DNA of 64,000 bases. Source: an uncultured Muribaculaceae bacterium. GTDB lineage: Bacteria; Bacteroidota; Bacteroidia; Bacteroidales; Muribaculaceae. The first letter of the stretch is position 1, and each line of letters starts with the position of its first letter. Shown here one piece after another: positions 17,138 to 25,961 of the stretch. The notes beneath the pieces were generated by a model. That model ran no database searches, had not been told where the DNA came from, and saw only the letters and a program-made list of their open reading frames with translations. The stretch lies in the NCBI GenBank assembly GCA_910578395.1, contig CAJTPZ010000004.1, forward strand, positions 62,001 to 126,000. Reading direction: 5' to 3'. The translations under genes were made by a program, and so were the position numbers.

Positions 17138-20014
17138 ATGGGAACTATTAAAAGATTTTTTTCAGCGGCGACCATGGCGCTATCGTGTGTCGTTGCATTT
17201 GCGCAGACAACTTCCACTCTTCCCGCCGGTGCGTTAGAAAGAGCGAAAGCAATGGCTGCCGATGAAAACTGGCAGGGAGTAGCCGACCAGCTTCAACTGG
17301 CTTCGTCAACGGCTTGTCCCGACTTCGACGCCCCTGCCCTATGGCTGGCTTGCCGCGCGGCGGCACATCTTGGCGATCAACGCGCCGAAGCCATGTTACG
17401 TCGTTTCATATCCGATTATCCTGCATCAGCCGACGTCGACAGGGCACGTATGCTACTTGCGGGTCTGCTTTTCGACAAAGGCGACAGCCGACAGGCCGTA
17501 GATCTCTATGATCAGCTCGACCCAAAGCAATGGGATGCCGTGACCGCACAGAAGCTAAGCCTTTACAAGGCCGGCGCTCTGGTCGGAGCTAACTGCTACG
17601 ACGAGGCATTGCCTCTGTTACAGTCGGTAACCGATCTGTCACTCATTGACAACGCCCTCTACTATAAAGGATATATATATTACGAAAAAGGCGATTACAA
17701 TGAGGCGGCAAAAACACTATCATCCGTAGCCCGGAGCTCGGAGGCCTATCCACAGGCACTATACACACTCGCATTTGTGCGCTTCATGCAGGGCAACTGG
17801 AGTGAGGCATTCTCTGCCGCAACCTCTTTTGTCGCTCTTCCGGAAACATCTCTTGAAAAAACAGCCGAGGCATGTCGGATAGCCGGCCAGTCGGCATTCA
17901 ATCTGTCCAATGACGAGGCCGCTGTAAACTACACTACCCGCTACGTCGAGGCGGCAGCAAAAACAGGGATCACCGTAGAGCCGCAATCCACCTATATACT
18001 TGGCGTAGCCGCTTATCGCCAAGGGCAATACGAAAAAGCCATAGAGCAACTTCAGGGCGTATCGAAACTCGACGACGCAACCGGTCAAAGCGCGCTTCTC
18101 TATCTCGGCCAAAGCTATGTACAGACCGGCAACTACCGTGCCGCGATGCTTGCCCTGCGCCGTGCCGCATCCATGAACTTCGATGCTGAAATCTGCGAGT
18201 CAGCGGCCTACAACTATGCGGTCACAGCCATGAAAACCGATGCCGGCCCGTTCGGTTCATCAGTCGAGGCTCTTGAACAGTTCCTGTCCGAATATCCCAA
18301 TTCTGCCTATGCGCCTGAAGTGCAGGCCTATCTCGTAATGGCCTACATGACCGACAACAACTATGAGCGAGCGCTCGCCGGAGTAAATCGCATCTCCGAT
18401 CCATCTCCTGAAATACTGCGCGCCAAACAGCAGATACTCTACACTCTCGGATGCCGCAGCCTTGCCGCCGACGATGTTGATACGGCATTACGATATTTCA
18501 CAAACGCATCTGAAATACGCACCTCTGACCGTCAGATTCCAGTCGAGTGCAGGCTTTGGACCGCCGAATGCCGGTTCCGCCTTGCCGATTACGACGCAGC
18601 GGCACGCGGATTCCTTGATTACCTTTCCTCTGCACCGGCCGATGCCGCCAACCGTCCCGTTGCGCTCTACGATCTCGCCTACGTGCGTTTTGCCCAGAAG
18701 CGCTATGCCGACGCCATAACCGATTTCGAACGCTTCCTGCGCAATCCGGGAGGATCATCGGTTGCAATGAAAGCCGATGCACTCACCCGTGTGGGCGATT
18801 GCAACTACTACCAGTCGCAATTTGCAAAAGCCGCGGCAAAATACGAAGAAGCTTATACTCTTTCTCCTGCTAACGGCGACTATCCTCTTTTCCAGATGGC
18901 TATCGTGCGCGGTGCGTTGCGCGACCACAAGGGGCGTGTCGACGGACTCAACCGTATGCTCTCGGAATTTCCAAATTCAGGTCTTGCCCCGTCGGCTCTT
19001 CTTGAGCTTGCCGATGCCTATGGCGAACTTGGACGCAAAGACGATGCCGAAGCAACCTACGAGCGACTTGCCTCTCAGTATTCATCCACTGCACAGGGGC
19101 GTCAGGGTATGCTTCTGCTTGCAATTACAGCCGCCGATGCCGGAAACAAGGCAAAGGCAATGGAAACCTACCGCAATGTCATTACTCGTTTTCCATCAAG
19201 CGAGGAAGCACGCATGGCATCCGACGACCTGAAACGTCTCTACAGCGACACAGGCGACACCCGTGCCTACCTCGATTTCATGGCCACTGTTCCATCTGCA
19301 CCGACTGTCGATCAGAGCGAACTTGAACAGATGGCCTATGATGCCGCAGCGGCAAAAATGGCCGCCGGCGATATATCTCTGATGGAAAAATACCTCCAGC
19401 AATGGCCCGACGGAACTCATATCGAACCGGCTCTTCTCGACATGGCCCAAGCTCGACGCAAAGCCGGCCTACTTGAAGAGTCATGGGAAGCTTATGTAGC
19501 GCTTGAGCAGAAGGCGTCCACACCGGCGCATCTCAATGCCGCCCGCCGCGGCGTACTCGACACATCGATAGCGCTTGAGCGATGGGATGTCGCACTCACC
19601 GCAGCTTCGCGGCTTCTTGAGTCATCGACACTCGCCGGTGCCGAACGCGCCGCCGTGATCGACGGACGTGCGGCAGCTGAAGCAGCTCTTGACATGACAG
19701 AGGCAGCCGAGGCCGATTGGGCCGAACTGGCCGCTACTCCTTCCGAGCTTTATGGCGCCAAGAGTGCCTACCTGCTCGCCCAGTCTCGCATGGACCGCGG
19801 AGATATCGCAGGTGCACGTGCCACCGTCGAAAAGCTCATAGAAGCCAACCCGCCCCATGCCTATTGGCTGGCACGAGGCTTTATCCTCCTGAGCGACATA
19901 AACCGGGCCGAAGGCAACGACTTTGAAGCTGACGAATATCTCCGCACTCTCAAAGCAAATTATCCCGGCGACGAGCCCGACATAGTCGACATGATCTCTT
20001 CACGCCTGAAATAA
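17138..20014 (+). CDS. Large periplasmic tetratricopeptide repeat protein
   Basis: Exported 958-residue protein built almost entirely of TPR-type helical repeats. A signal peptide is visible at residues 1-23 (KRFFSAATMALSCVVAFAQ). Recurrent TPR/Sel-like units include ALYYKGYIYYEKGDYNEAA, YILGVAAYRQGQYEKAIEQL, ALYDLAYVRFAQKRYADAI and GDCNYYQSQFAKAAAKYEEA, spread from about residue 50 to the C terminus. Composition is Ala-rich. No catalytic motif is seen; a scaffold or assembly role at the outer membrane is an inference from the neighbour. The stop codon shares one base with the start of the following barrel gene (TAATG), so the two are translationally coupled. Confidence 0.85.
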   Translation: MGTIKRFFSAATMALSCVVAFAQTTSTLPAGALERAKAMAADENWQGVADQLQLASSTACPDFDAPALWLACRAAAHLGDQRAEAMLRRFISDYPASADVDRARMLLAGLLFDKGDSRQAVDLYDQLDPKQWDAVTAQKLSLYKAGALVGANCYDEALPLLQSVTDLSLIDNALYYKGYIYYEKGDYNEAAKTLSSVARSSEAYPQALYTLAFVRFMQGNWSEAFSAATSFVALPETSLEKTAEACRIAGQSAFNLSNDEAAVNYTTRYVEAAAKTGITVEPQSTYILGVAAYRQGQYEKAIEQLQGVSKLDDATGQSALLYLGQSYVQTGNYRAAMLALRRAASMNFDAEICESAAYNYAVTAMKTDAGPFGSSVEALEQFLSEYPNSAYAPEVQAYLVMAYMTDNNYERALAGVNRISDPSPEILRAKQQILYTLGCRSLAADDVDTALRYFTNASEIRTSDRQIPVECRLWTAECRFRLADYDAAARGFLDYLSSAPADAANRPVALYDLAYVRFAQKRYADAITDFERFLRNPGGSSVAMKADALTRVGDCNYYQSQFAKAAAKYEEAYTLSPANGDYPLFQMAIVRGALRDHKGRVDGLNRMLSEFPNSGLAPSALLELADAYGELGRKDDAEATYERLASQYSSTAQGRQGMLLLAITAADAGNKAKAMETYRNVITRFPSSEEARMASDDLKRLYSDTGDTRAYLDFMATVPSAPTVDQSELEQMAYDAAAAKMAAGDISLMEKYLQQWPDGTHIEPALLDMAQARRKAGLLEESWEAYVALEQKASTPAHLNAARRGVLDTSIALERWDVALTAASRLLESSTLAGAERAAVIDGRAAAEAALDMTEAAEADWAELAATPSELYGAKSAYLLAQSRMDRGDIAGARATVEKLIEANPPHAYWLARGFILLSDINRAEGNDFEADEYLRTLKANYPGDEPDIVDMISSRLK

Positions 20015-21714
20015 TGAATATATATTTTAAATACATAACTGCCGGCATAACGGCAGCAGTTGCGGGAATCACACCGGCAGCCGCTCAGGGTCTGAGCAAA
20101 GAAATCACCATAAACAAAGACGTGGTGCCGCAGGAACGGGCCGCATCCCGTCTGCCTGTACTTCCCGACGTGCTCGAAGTGAAACCGGCCAATGCCGAGC
20201 TGCAGTTCAGCTACACCGGCATTTCGGCACGCCTCGCACCATACGCCTCATGGCTTGCACCGTCCGCTGTCGGCAAAGCCGTAAGCATATCCGACTGGCG
20301 CGGATACATCGAAGCAGGCTATTTTCCGGCATACAACGCGACACTTTCTGCCGGATACCGTGCGCTCGACAATACCACTGACCGCCTCAACATCTGGACA
20401 CATTTCAGCGGAAGCAGCTGGCGCAACCCCGACTCCGACATCGACAAATCCCTACGTCCAAAATTCAACGACAGCGGCATCGCTCTTGGAGCGTCATATC
20501 TGCATCGGTTCTCCGACATTTCATCACTTGACATGGCACTTACCATCGGTGGAGACTGGTTCAACAATCCCTTTGAAGGAGCCGACGTATCGCAAGGCGT
20601 GCTCGGCGGAAAACTTGATGCACGATGGATATCGCGTGGAGGCAGTGTCGACTATAATGTAGCGCTCCACGGCAATATCTTCAAGATGCAGAAAGTGTGG
20701 GATATGTGGAAAAATGCTTCAGGCATAAAACCTGCTGGCGAACAGACCGTGACTATCGACGGCGGCATGTCGGTGCCGTTCAGTGTCAAGACTGGCACAT
20801 CAGCCCTTTCATTCGATTACGCAGCAACCATCCTCCACCGCAACAGCTCTATGCGTGCGGTATATTCCGACGGCAATTACTTTGCACAGAACGGCAGAGT
20901 GTCAGGCCTCGTCTCGCTCACACCCGGCATGAGATTCGGCGGCAGCAATTACCAGTTCAATATTGGTGCCCGTGTCGACTTCTCCTTCAACTCCGGAGGC
21001 GGCACATTCCATATTGCTCCTAAAATCGAGGCCGTAGGAGCCACATCGCGCTACTTCCGGCTGTTTGCCACAGCCACAGGAGGCCAGGTCACCAACTCGA
21101 TTTCCGACATATACGGTGATCTGCGATACGTAAATCCATCGCTGAGTTTTGCGTTCTCACAGATTGCTGTCGATGCCGAAGCAGGCTTCATCGTAGGCCC
21201 TTGGCGCGGGGCACAGCTAAAAGTGCGCGGCGGCTACTCAGTCGCCAACGACTGGATGATGCCCGGCGGAGGCACCGGCACTCTTCATGCCATTGATATG
21301 AAAGGATGGCGCATAGGTGCCGACCTGCGCTATGACTGGCGCGACATTGTAGGTGTCGAGGGAAAAGTCACCCTTGCACCCCACGACTACGACAAAGGCT
21401 ACTACATGTGGCGCGACCGCGCATCACTACAGCTGGCCGGACAAATTACCGTACGTCCGATCTCCGCCCTTTCGATCAATATATCAGGTGATGCCAGGCT
21501 AAAAAGGCGCTACTATCCCGGAGCTTTATCAGGTTACGTGCCTCTCGGTTCTGCCGCCGACCTCTCTGTAGGTGCCGACTATCGCTTCACCCCACAGCTG
21601 TCGGTGTTTGCCAAAGGAAACAATCTGCTCAACCATAGCTGGAGCGAAGCCATCGGTCCAGGCATACCATGCCACGGACTCACAGGCCTCGTCGGCGTCA
21701 CCTATCTATTCTGA
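20014..21714 (+). CDS. TonB-receptor-like outer-membrane beta-barrel without visible plug
   Basis: Predicted outer-membrane barrel of 566 residues. Residues 1-27 form a signal peptide ending AAAQG. The following LSKEITINKDVVPQ segment could be a short periplasmic extension. From about residue 60 the sequence alternates hydrophobic and polar residues with many aromatic girdle positions and ends in a terminal strand LVGVTYLF with final Phe, the barrel assembly signal. The C-terminal FAKGNNLLNHSW resembles TonB-dependent receptors, but no plug domain or TonB box is seen and the length is short for that family. It is coupled to the upstream TPR gene, so the two products probably work together. 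Confidence 0.8.
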   Translation: MNIYFKYITAGITAAVAGITPAAAQGLSKEITINKDVVPQERAASRLPVLPDVLEVKPANAELQFSYTGISARLAPYASWLAPSAVGKAVSISDWRGYIEAGYFPAYNATLSAGYRALDNTTDRLNIWTHFSGSSWRNPDSDIDKSLRPKFNDSGIALGASYLHRFSDISSLDMALTIGGDWFNNPFEGADVSQGVLGGKLDARWISRGGSVDYNVALHGNIFKMQKVWDMWKNASGIKPAGEQTVTIDGGMSVPFSVKTGTSALSFDYAATILHRNSSMRAVYSDGNYFAQNGRVSGLVSLTPGMRFGGSNYQFNIGARVDFSFNSGGGTFHIAPKIEAVGATSRYFRLFATATGGQVTNSISDIYGDLRYVNPSLSFAFSQIAVDAEAGFIVGPWRGAQLKVRGGYSVANDWMMPGGGTGTLHAIDMKGWRIGADLRYDWRDIVGVEGKVTLAPHDYDKGYYMWRDRASLQLAGQITVRPISALSINISGDARLKRRYYPGALSGYVPLGSAADLSVGADYRFTPQLSVFAKGNNLLNHSWSEAIGPGIPCHGLTGLVGVTYLF

Positions 21715-21722
21715 AAACAACA

Positions 21723-21750
21723 TTTAGGGCGTGCGGATGCATGCCCTAAA
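21723..21750 (+). terminator. Strong hairpin after the TPR/barrel pair
   Basis: TTTAGGGCGTGC and GCATGCCCTAAA pair over 12 positions (one G-T wobble) around a GGAT loop, 8 nt after the barrel stop codon. It is followed by TAATAT and not a clean T run, so it may stabilise the 3' end or attenuate. Confidence 0.55.
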
Positions 21751-21789
21751 TAATATATGCATCACATCCGTCTAAAATCATTACCGACA

Positions 21790-22905
21790 ATGGAAAAACA
21801 GAAACAATCCCGTCGTCTGCTGTCGCTTGACGCGCTCCGAGGCTTCGACATGTTCTTCATCATGGGTGGTTCCGGACTACTTGCCTCACTTGCGTTATGG
21901 ATTCCATGTTCATTCACCGAAATTCTTGCCGGACAGATGGAACACGTTTCATGGAACGGACTCGCTCACCACGACACCATCTTCCCGCTGTTTCTATTCA
22001 TCGCAGGCATCTCATTCCCCTTTTCTCTCGACAAACAGCGCTCGCAAGGCAAAAGCCGCCGCGACATATTCCGCAAAATAATCACACGCGGATTAATACT
22101 CGTTTTTCTCGGCATCCTCTACAACGGACTGCTTAACTTCGACTTCTCCAACTTCCGTTTTGCCAGTGTCCTTGCCCGCATAGGCCTCGGCTGGATGTTT
22201 GCGGCCCTGCTGTTTGTCACATTCAGCACCCGTGTACGTGCCGCCATAGCCGCCGCTATTCTTATCGGATACTGGCTGTTTGTAATGTATGTTCCGGTTC
22301 CCGGCGCGACCGAAGGCCCACTCTCGCTCGAAGGCAACTGGGTCGGCTATATCGACCGTATCCTTCTTCCCGGTTATCTCCACCAGAACAACATCTTCGA
22401 TCCCGAAGGACTGCTGTCGACCATTCCCGCTATCGTCACTGCCATGCTTGGTATGTTCACCGGACAGTTCGTCAAAAACAGCAACTCCGGCATGACCGAT
22501 ACCCGCAAAGTCCTGTGGCTCGTCGCAGCAGGCATAGCGCTACTGATCGTCGGCCTGCTGTGGGCACAGGTATTTCCCATCAATAAAAAACTTTGGACAA
22601 GTTCCTTTGTATGCGTAGTAGGATCCTATTCAGTTCTTATGTTCGCTCTCTTCTACTACATCATTGATGTGCTTGGCTGGAAGAAATGGACATTCTTCTT
22701 TAAGATAATCGGACTGAACTCAATCACCATATATCTGGCACAGAAATTCATCAGTTTCTCATTCACTGCCGATAAAGTATTTGGAGGAACAATCAGCCTG
22801 CTTCCCGAATCCATGCAATCTTTCGCCCAGTACCTCGCCTATATCGCCGTCTGCTGGCTTTTCCTATACTTCCTATACCGCAAAAAAATCTTCCTGAAAG
22901 TCTGA
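21790..22905 (+). CDS. HGSNAT/DUF5009-family membrane acyltransferase
   Basis: Polytopic inner-membrane protein of the family that includes heparan-alpha-glucosaminide N-acetyltransferase (bacterial NagX-like, DUF5009). I prefer the ATG at 21790 (371 residues), because RRLLSLDALRGFDMFFIMGG, the family's conserved start, follows closely; an in-frame ATG at 21757 adds 11 poorly matching residues. A second family motif is GLAHHDTIFPLFLFIAGISF with the conserved His pair. About ten hydrophobic helices extend to FLYFLYRKKIF. Likely role: transfer of an acyl group across the membrane to a sugar; the substrate is unknown. It is monocistronic and followed by a terminator and the repeat array. Confidence 0.85.
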   Translation: MEKQKQSRRLLSLDALRGFDMFFIMGGSGLLASLALWIPCSFTEILAGQMEHVSWNGLAHHDTIFPLFLFIAGISFPFSLDKQRSQGKSRRDIFRKIITRGLILVFLGILYNGLLNFDFSNFRFASVLARIGLGWMFAALLFVTFSTRVRAAIAAAILIGYWLFVMYVPVPGATEGPLSLEGNWVGYIDRILLPGYLHQNNIFDPEGLLSTIPAIVTAMLGMFTGQFVKNSNSGMTDTRKVLWLVAAGIALLIVGLLWAQVFPINKKLWTSSFVCVVGSYSVLMFALFYYIIDVLGWKKWTFFFKIIGLNSITIYLAQKFISFSFTADKVFGGTISLLPESMQSFAQYLAYIAVCWLFLYFLYRKKIFLKV

Positions 22906-22933
22906 GCCCAATCGTCGCAAGTACATAATATCA

Positions 22934-22966
22934 CGCCCCCGCATCCCAACGATGCAGGGGCGTTTT
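22934..22966 (+). terminator. Rho-independent terminator of the acyltransferase gene
   Basis: CGCCCC-C-GCATC pairs with GATGC-A-GGGGCG around a short CCAAC loop, with one internal mismatch, followed by TTTT. It lies 29 nt after the stop codon. Confidence 0.8.
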
Positions 22967-23078
22967 GCATCCTCCCGTAAACACGCGGCAGCGCCATTAC
23001 GCTGCAAACACACAACCTCACGTACATTTCGGAATCTCAACCTATGAAACAGACAACACGCGATCAACAACGGTGAAA

Positions 23079-23314
23079 AATCTAAGCCTGTGAAACAAGC
23101 GACACACGAGATCAGCTCCCGACGAACAACAGTGAAAAATCTAAGCCTGTGGAACAGGCGGCACACGCGACCAGCACCCGACGAACAACAGTGAGAAATC
23201 TAAGCCTGTGGAACAGGCGGCACATGCGATCAGCACACGACGAACAATAGTGAAAAATCTAAGCCTGTGAAACAGGCGGCACACGCGATCAGCACACGGT
23301 GAGCATCGCGAACC
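23079..23314. repeat. Four tandem 59-bp units
   Basis: The word AATCTAAGCC begins at 23079, 23138, 23197 and 23256, an exact 59-bp period. A degenerate unit precedes at 23033 (AATCTCAACC). Copies differ at a few positions, for example GTGAAACA versus GTGGAACA in the palindrome loop, so the copies are not freshly duplicated. Further units occur at 23548, 23607 and 23863 within the long repeats. Confidence 0.9.
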
Positions 23315-23547
23315 ATGTGAATGAACGCATCTCAAGACCAGAGCAGCAGAGCTGCGACCCATTTATAATTTAGTTGTGTCACTGCACCGCAGCTCCAAAA
23401 ATATACACACTCTCACCACCCGGTTCGCTTCCGCTCACCAGGTGCTACGCACATCGTACGCCTGTTTCACAGGCTACATCCAACAACAACCACACATCAT
23501 CAGCCTGCGAAACAGACATACTCCCACACGTACACAGTGCAGGTCGA
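23299..23547. repeat. Long repeat unit, copy 1 (longest)
   Basis: Begins GTGAGCATCGCG. It differs from copies 2 and 3 by about 36 extra bases (around 23360-23396, AT-rich, containing TTTATAATTTAGTTG) directly after the GAGCTGCGAC hairpin. It shares with the others the identical block from CTCACCACCCGG to CACATCGTAC, then carries the inverted palindrome core at 23460-23474. Confidence 0.85.
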
Positions 23548-23649
23548 AATCTAAGCCTGTGAAACAGGCGGCACACGTGATCAGCACCCGACGAACAACA
23601 GGTCGAAATCTAAGCCTGTGGAACAGGCGACACACGCGATCAGCACACG

Positions 23650-23862
23650 GTGAGCATCGCGAACCGTGTGAATGAATGCATTTCAAGACCAGAGCAGCAG
23701 CGCTGCGACACAAATATACACACACTCTCACCACCCGGTTCGCTTCCGCTCACCAGGTGCTACGCACATCGTACACCTGTTTCACAGGCTACAACCCACA
23801 ACAACCACACATCATCTGCCTGCGAAACAGACATACTCCCACACGTACACAGTGCAGGTAGA
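23650..23862. repeat. Long repeat unit, copy 2
   Basis: Begins GTGAGCATCGCG at 23650, 351 bp after copy 1. The interval exceeds the copy 2 to 3 interval (256 bp) by 95 bp, which is one extra 59-bp unit plus the 36-base insertion of copy 1. The inverted core at 23775 has A in place of G at its first base. Confidence 0.85.
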
Positions 23863-23905
23863 AATCTAAGCCTGTGGAACAGGCGGCACACGCGATCAGC
23901 ACACG

Positions 23906-24050
23906 GTGAGCATCGCGAACCGTGTGAATGAATGCATTTCAAGACCAGAGCAGCAGAGCTGCGACACAAATATACACACACTCTCACCACCCGGTTCGCT
24001 TCCGCTCACCAGGTGCTACGCACATCGTACGCCTGTTTCACAGGCTGCAT
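23906..24050. repeat. Long repeat unit, copy 3 (truncated)
   Basis: Begins at 23906 and is nearly identical to copy 2 until just after the inverted palindrome core at 24031-24045. It ends about 10 nt before the terminator hairpin of the susD gene. Confidence 0.85.
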
Positions 24051-24059
24051 CCAGCAACA

Positions 24060-24089
24060 AAAAAGCGCAGTCTAAAGACTGCGCTTTTT
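24060..24089 (-). terminator. Terminator of the SusC/SusD operon
   Basis: AAAAAGCGCAGTCT and AGACTGCGCTTTTT form a perfect 14-bp stem with a two-base loop. The symmetry gives a T run on both strands, so it can also stop transcription arriving from the repeat array. It lies 18 nt beyond the susD stop codon. Confidence 0.9.
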
Positions 24090-24107
24090 CAATATCAACT
24101 TATATGA

Positions 24108-25928
24108 TCAGACTTCTTCAGGGCTGAGCTCGTTGCCACCGTAACCGGGGTTCTGCTTGAGCAGATGGTTTGAACCCATCACAGAGTCACCGAGAGGCAT
24201 ACGGCAAACATTCTTGTTGTTGGTCGGCTCATGATCCCACCATTTCTCAGTGTGGAAAGCACCCCAACGGATAAGATCGGTGCGGCGACGGCCTTCGCCG
24301 AGGAACTCGATCAGCCACTCGTCAAGCATACGGTACTTATCGAGGTTGCTTGCGGTAACAGGATTCGGATCCGCACCACCGTCGAAGTAGCGCTTGCGCA
24401 CTGCGTTGATCAGGTCGGCTGCACCCTGCTTGTCGCCCTTGCGGAGCTTGCACTCTGCGAGAGTGTAGTAAACCTCGGTCAGACGAACGTTGGGCGAACA
24501 AGGAGTACCCTGGAGTTGGGGATCACGGTCATCAGGAATAGGACGCTTCATCAGACGCACGCCGTCACCCTCGTCAGCACAGTTGGTGAAAGTAGAAGGC
24601 ATCTCTGCTTTTGTATCGTACATCTTGATACCGCGTCTGTCATATTCTTGGATCTGTTCCTTGGTAAGATTCTCCTTAAGGAAAGCCCAGGGAGCCATCT
24701 TGTCATAGATAACTACGATATTCTCATCCTTGTCACCGGGTGCGTAAGGACCGTATGAACGCTCATAGTCGGTAGCACGCTCCGGGAATTCCGGATCCTG
24801 CAGCTTGCCGATGAGGAACATTCCCTCATAGTCGCCGTTGCCGAGATAGCGGTAGAGTTTTTTACGCTGGTCACCGTCGTCAAACTTCTCGTAAGGTGAG
24901 CCGAGCTTTATCTCAGGCTTGGTGTCGATATACTTGTTGTACTCGGGGTCGCGCGACGGAGTCAGAGACTCGCCGTTATGACACCATGTATTGAAACCTG
25001 GATAGCTTATACCGAAATACTTGTAGATCTTGTAAGGGAACATGCCGTCGTGAAGGTGATACCAATCATTCTTACGGTAGTTCCAATCAGCGGGAGTACC
25101 CCACAGAATCTCCGGGCAATAGTGGTTGTTGAAACCGAAGAGATCTTTCCAGTTCATCTCCAGCTCATAAGGGCCGTAGACACCTGAGATGATGTCCTCA
25201 CAGAGTTTCTGACACTCGTCAAACATCTGCACACCGATATAGCTCTCTGCATTGAAATACAGGCGGGCGAGAATCATGGCGGCAGCACCTTTCTTCATGA
25301 AACCATTGACTTCCTCATTCAACGACTCGCGGGCCGGAAGACCTGCAATAGCGTCTTTCAGAAGCTGCTCGGTATAGTCGAACGTCTGCTTGGCAGTCGA
25401 ACGTCCTTTCATAGGCTCACTGGTCGACTCATAGATGGGGAGACCACCGTACCAGTCGAGACCCACCATGTAGAAGAAGCCCATAAAAGCCTTCATCTGA
25501 CCAATGTGTGCGTCCTTCTTTGCAGGATCGATATTCAGTGCCGCATAGTCTACATTTTCGAGCTTCTCGATCACATCCATGCATCGTGCTACACCCTGCA
25601 GAACCTCTTTCCAACCGGTGTCAGCCCAGTTGTCGGTCTCGGTCATGGTGTGGTTACGCATGTTAGGACGGTTCTGGCCGTCATGGCCGTCACCGGTTGA
25701 GCGTGCCGGCCATACGAAACAGTCGGCCGACTCCTCGTTCACCTCAACCATATACTCGTTGACCACATACGCCCAGTGGTTCATAGGGCGGGTGAGGAGC
25801 TGGTTGATGGTAACTTCATTCTCAATGAAGTTGTCAGGTGTGGTCTGTGAGTAGTACACTTCGTCCAGGTTACAGGACGCAAGCGCACCAATCATAGTAG
25901 CCGACACCAATATATTTTTGATTTTCAT
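24108..25928 (-). CDS. SusD/RagB-family nutrient-binding outer-membrane lipoprotein
   Basis: Surface lipoprotein that forms the lid of a SusC-type TonB-dependent transporter and binds the ligand. The product has 606 residues. The signal peptide ends in a lipobox (GALAS-C) with Cys19 as the lipidation site, followed by acidic residues as in surface-exposed Bacteroidota lipoproteins. The body has the SusD pattern: N-terminal TPR-like helices, RLTEVYYTLAECKLRKGD, AADLINAVRKRYF, and the C-terminal LDEWLIEFLGEGRRRTDLIRWG. It is the second gene after its SusC partner (gap 33 nt). The substrate cannot be read from sequence. Confidence 0.95.
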   Translation of the reverse strand: MKIKNILVSATMIGALASCNLDEVYYSQTTPDNFIENEVTINQLLTRPMNHWAYVVNEYMVEVNEESADCFVWPARSTGDGHDGQNRPNMRNHTMTETDNWADTGWKEVLQGVARCMDVIEKLENVDYAALNIDPAKKDAHIGQMKAFMGFFYMVGLDWYGGLPIYESTSEPMKGRSTAKQTFDYTEQLLKDAIAGLPARESLNEEVNGFMKKGAAAMILARLYFNAESYIGVQMFDECQKLCEDIISGVYGPYELEMNWKDLFGFNNHYCPEILWGTPADWNYRKNDWYHLHDGMFPYKIYKYFGISYPGFNTWCHNGESLTPSRDPEYNKYIDTKPEIKLGSPYEKFDDGDQRKKLYRYLGNGDYEGMFLIGKLQDPEFPERATDYERSYGPYAPGDKDENIVVIYDKMAPWAFLKENLTKEQIQEYDRRGIKMYDTKAEMPSTFTNCADEGDGVRLMKRPIPDDRDPQLQGTPCSPNVRLTEVYYTLAECKLRKGDKQGAADLINAVRKRYFDGGADPNPVTASNLDKYRMLDEWLIEFLGEGRRRTDLIRWGAFHTEKWWDHEPTNNKNVCRMPLGDSVMGSNHLLKQNPGYGGNELSPEEV

Positions 25929-25961
25929 ATCTGTCTTTGTTACAAAGCTTGTGTACTATGT

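Larger units (their letters stand above)
23033..24050. repeat. Nested palindromic repeat array between convergent genes
   Basis: About 1 kb without a credible gene. Two repeat scales are interleaved. The short unit is 59 bp and contains AATCTAAGCCTGTGAAACAGG; its core GCCTGTGAAACAGGC is an imperfect palindrome able to form a hairpin. The long unit starts GTGAGCATCGCG at 23299, 23650 and 23906 and carries a second hairpin (GCAGCAGAGCTGC) and the reverse-complement core GCCTGTTTCACAGGC (23460, 24031; variant at 23775). The array sits between the ends of two convergent transcription units, each with its own terminator. This resembles REP/BIME-like intergenic elements in position and structure. 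Spurious reading frames through the repeats are a consequence of the repetition. Confidence 0.9.

Noticed and set aside
23141..23990. Several Cys/Arg- or His-rich reading frames of 60-100 codons through the repeat array on both strands
   Set aside because: They arise because the repeat units lack stops in some frames; the predicted peptides just repeat the same words, overlap in several frames and on both strands, and have no start context.
23033..24050. CRISPR array
   Set aside because: The entire 59-bp unit is repeated, with no unique spacers of constant length between short identical repeats, and no cas genes are present.
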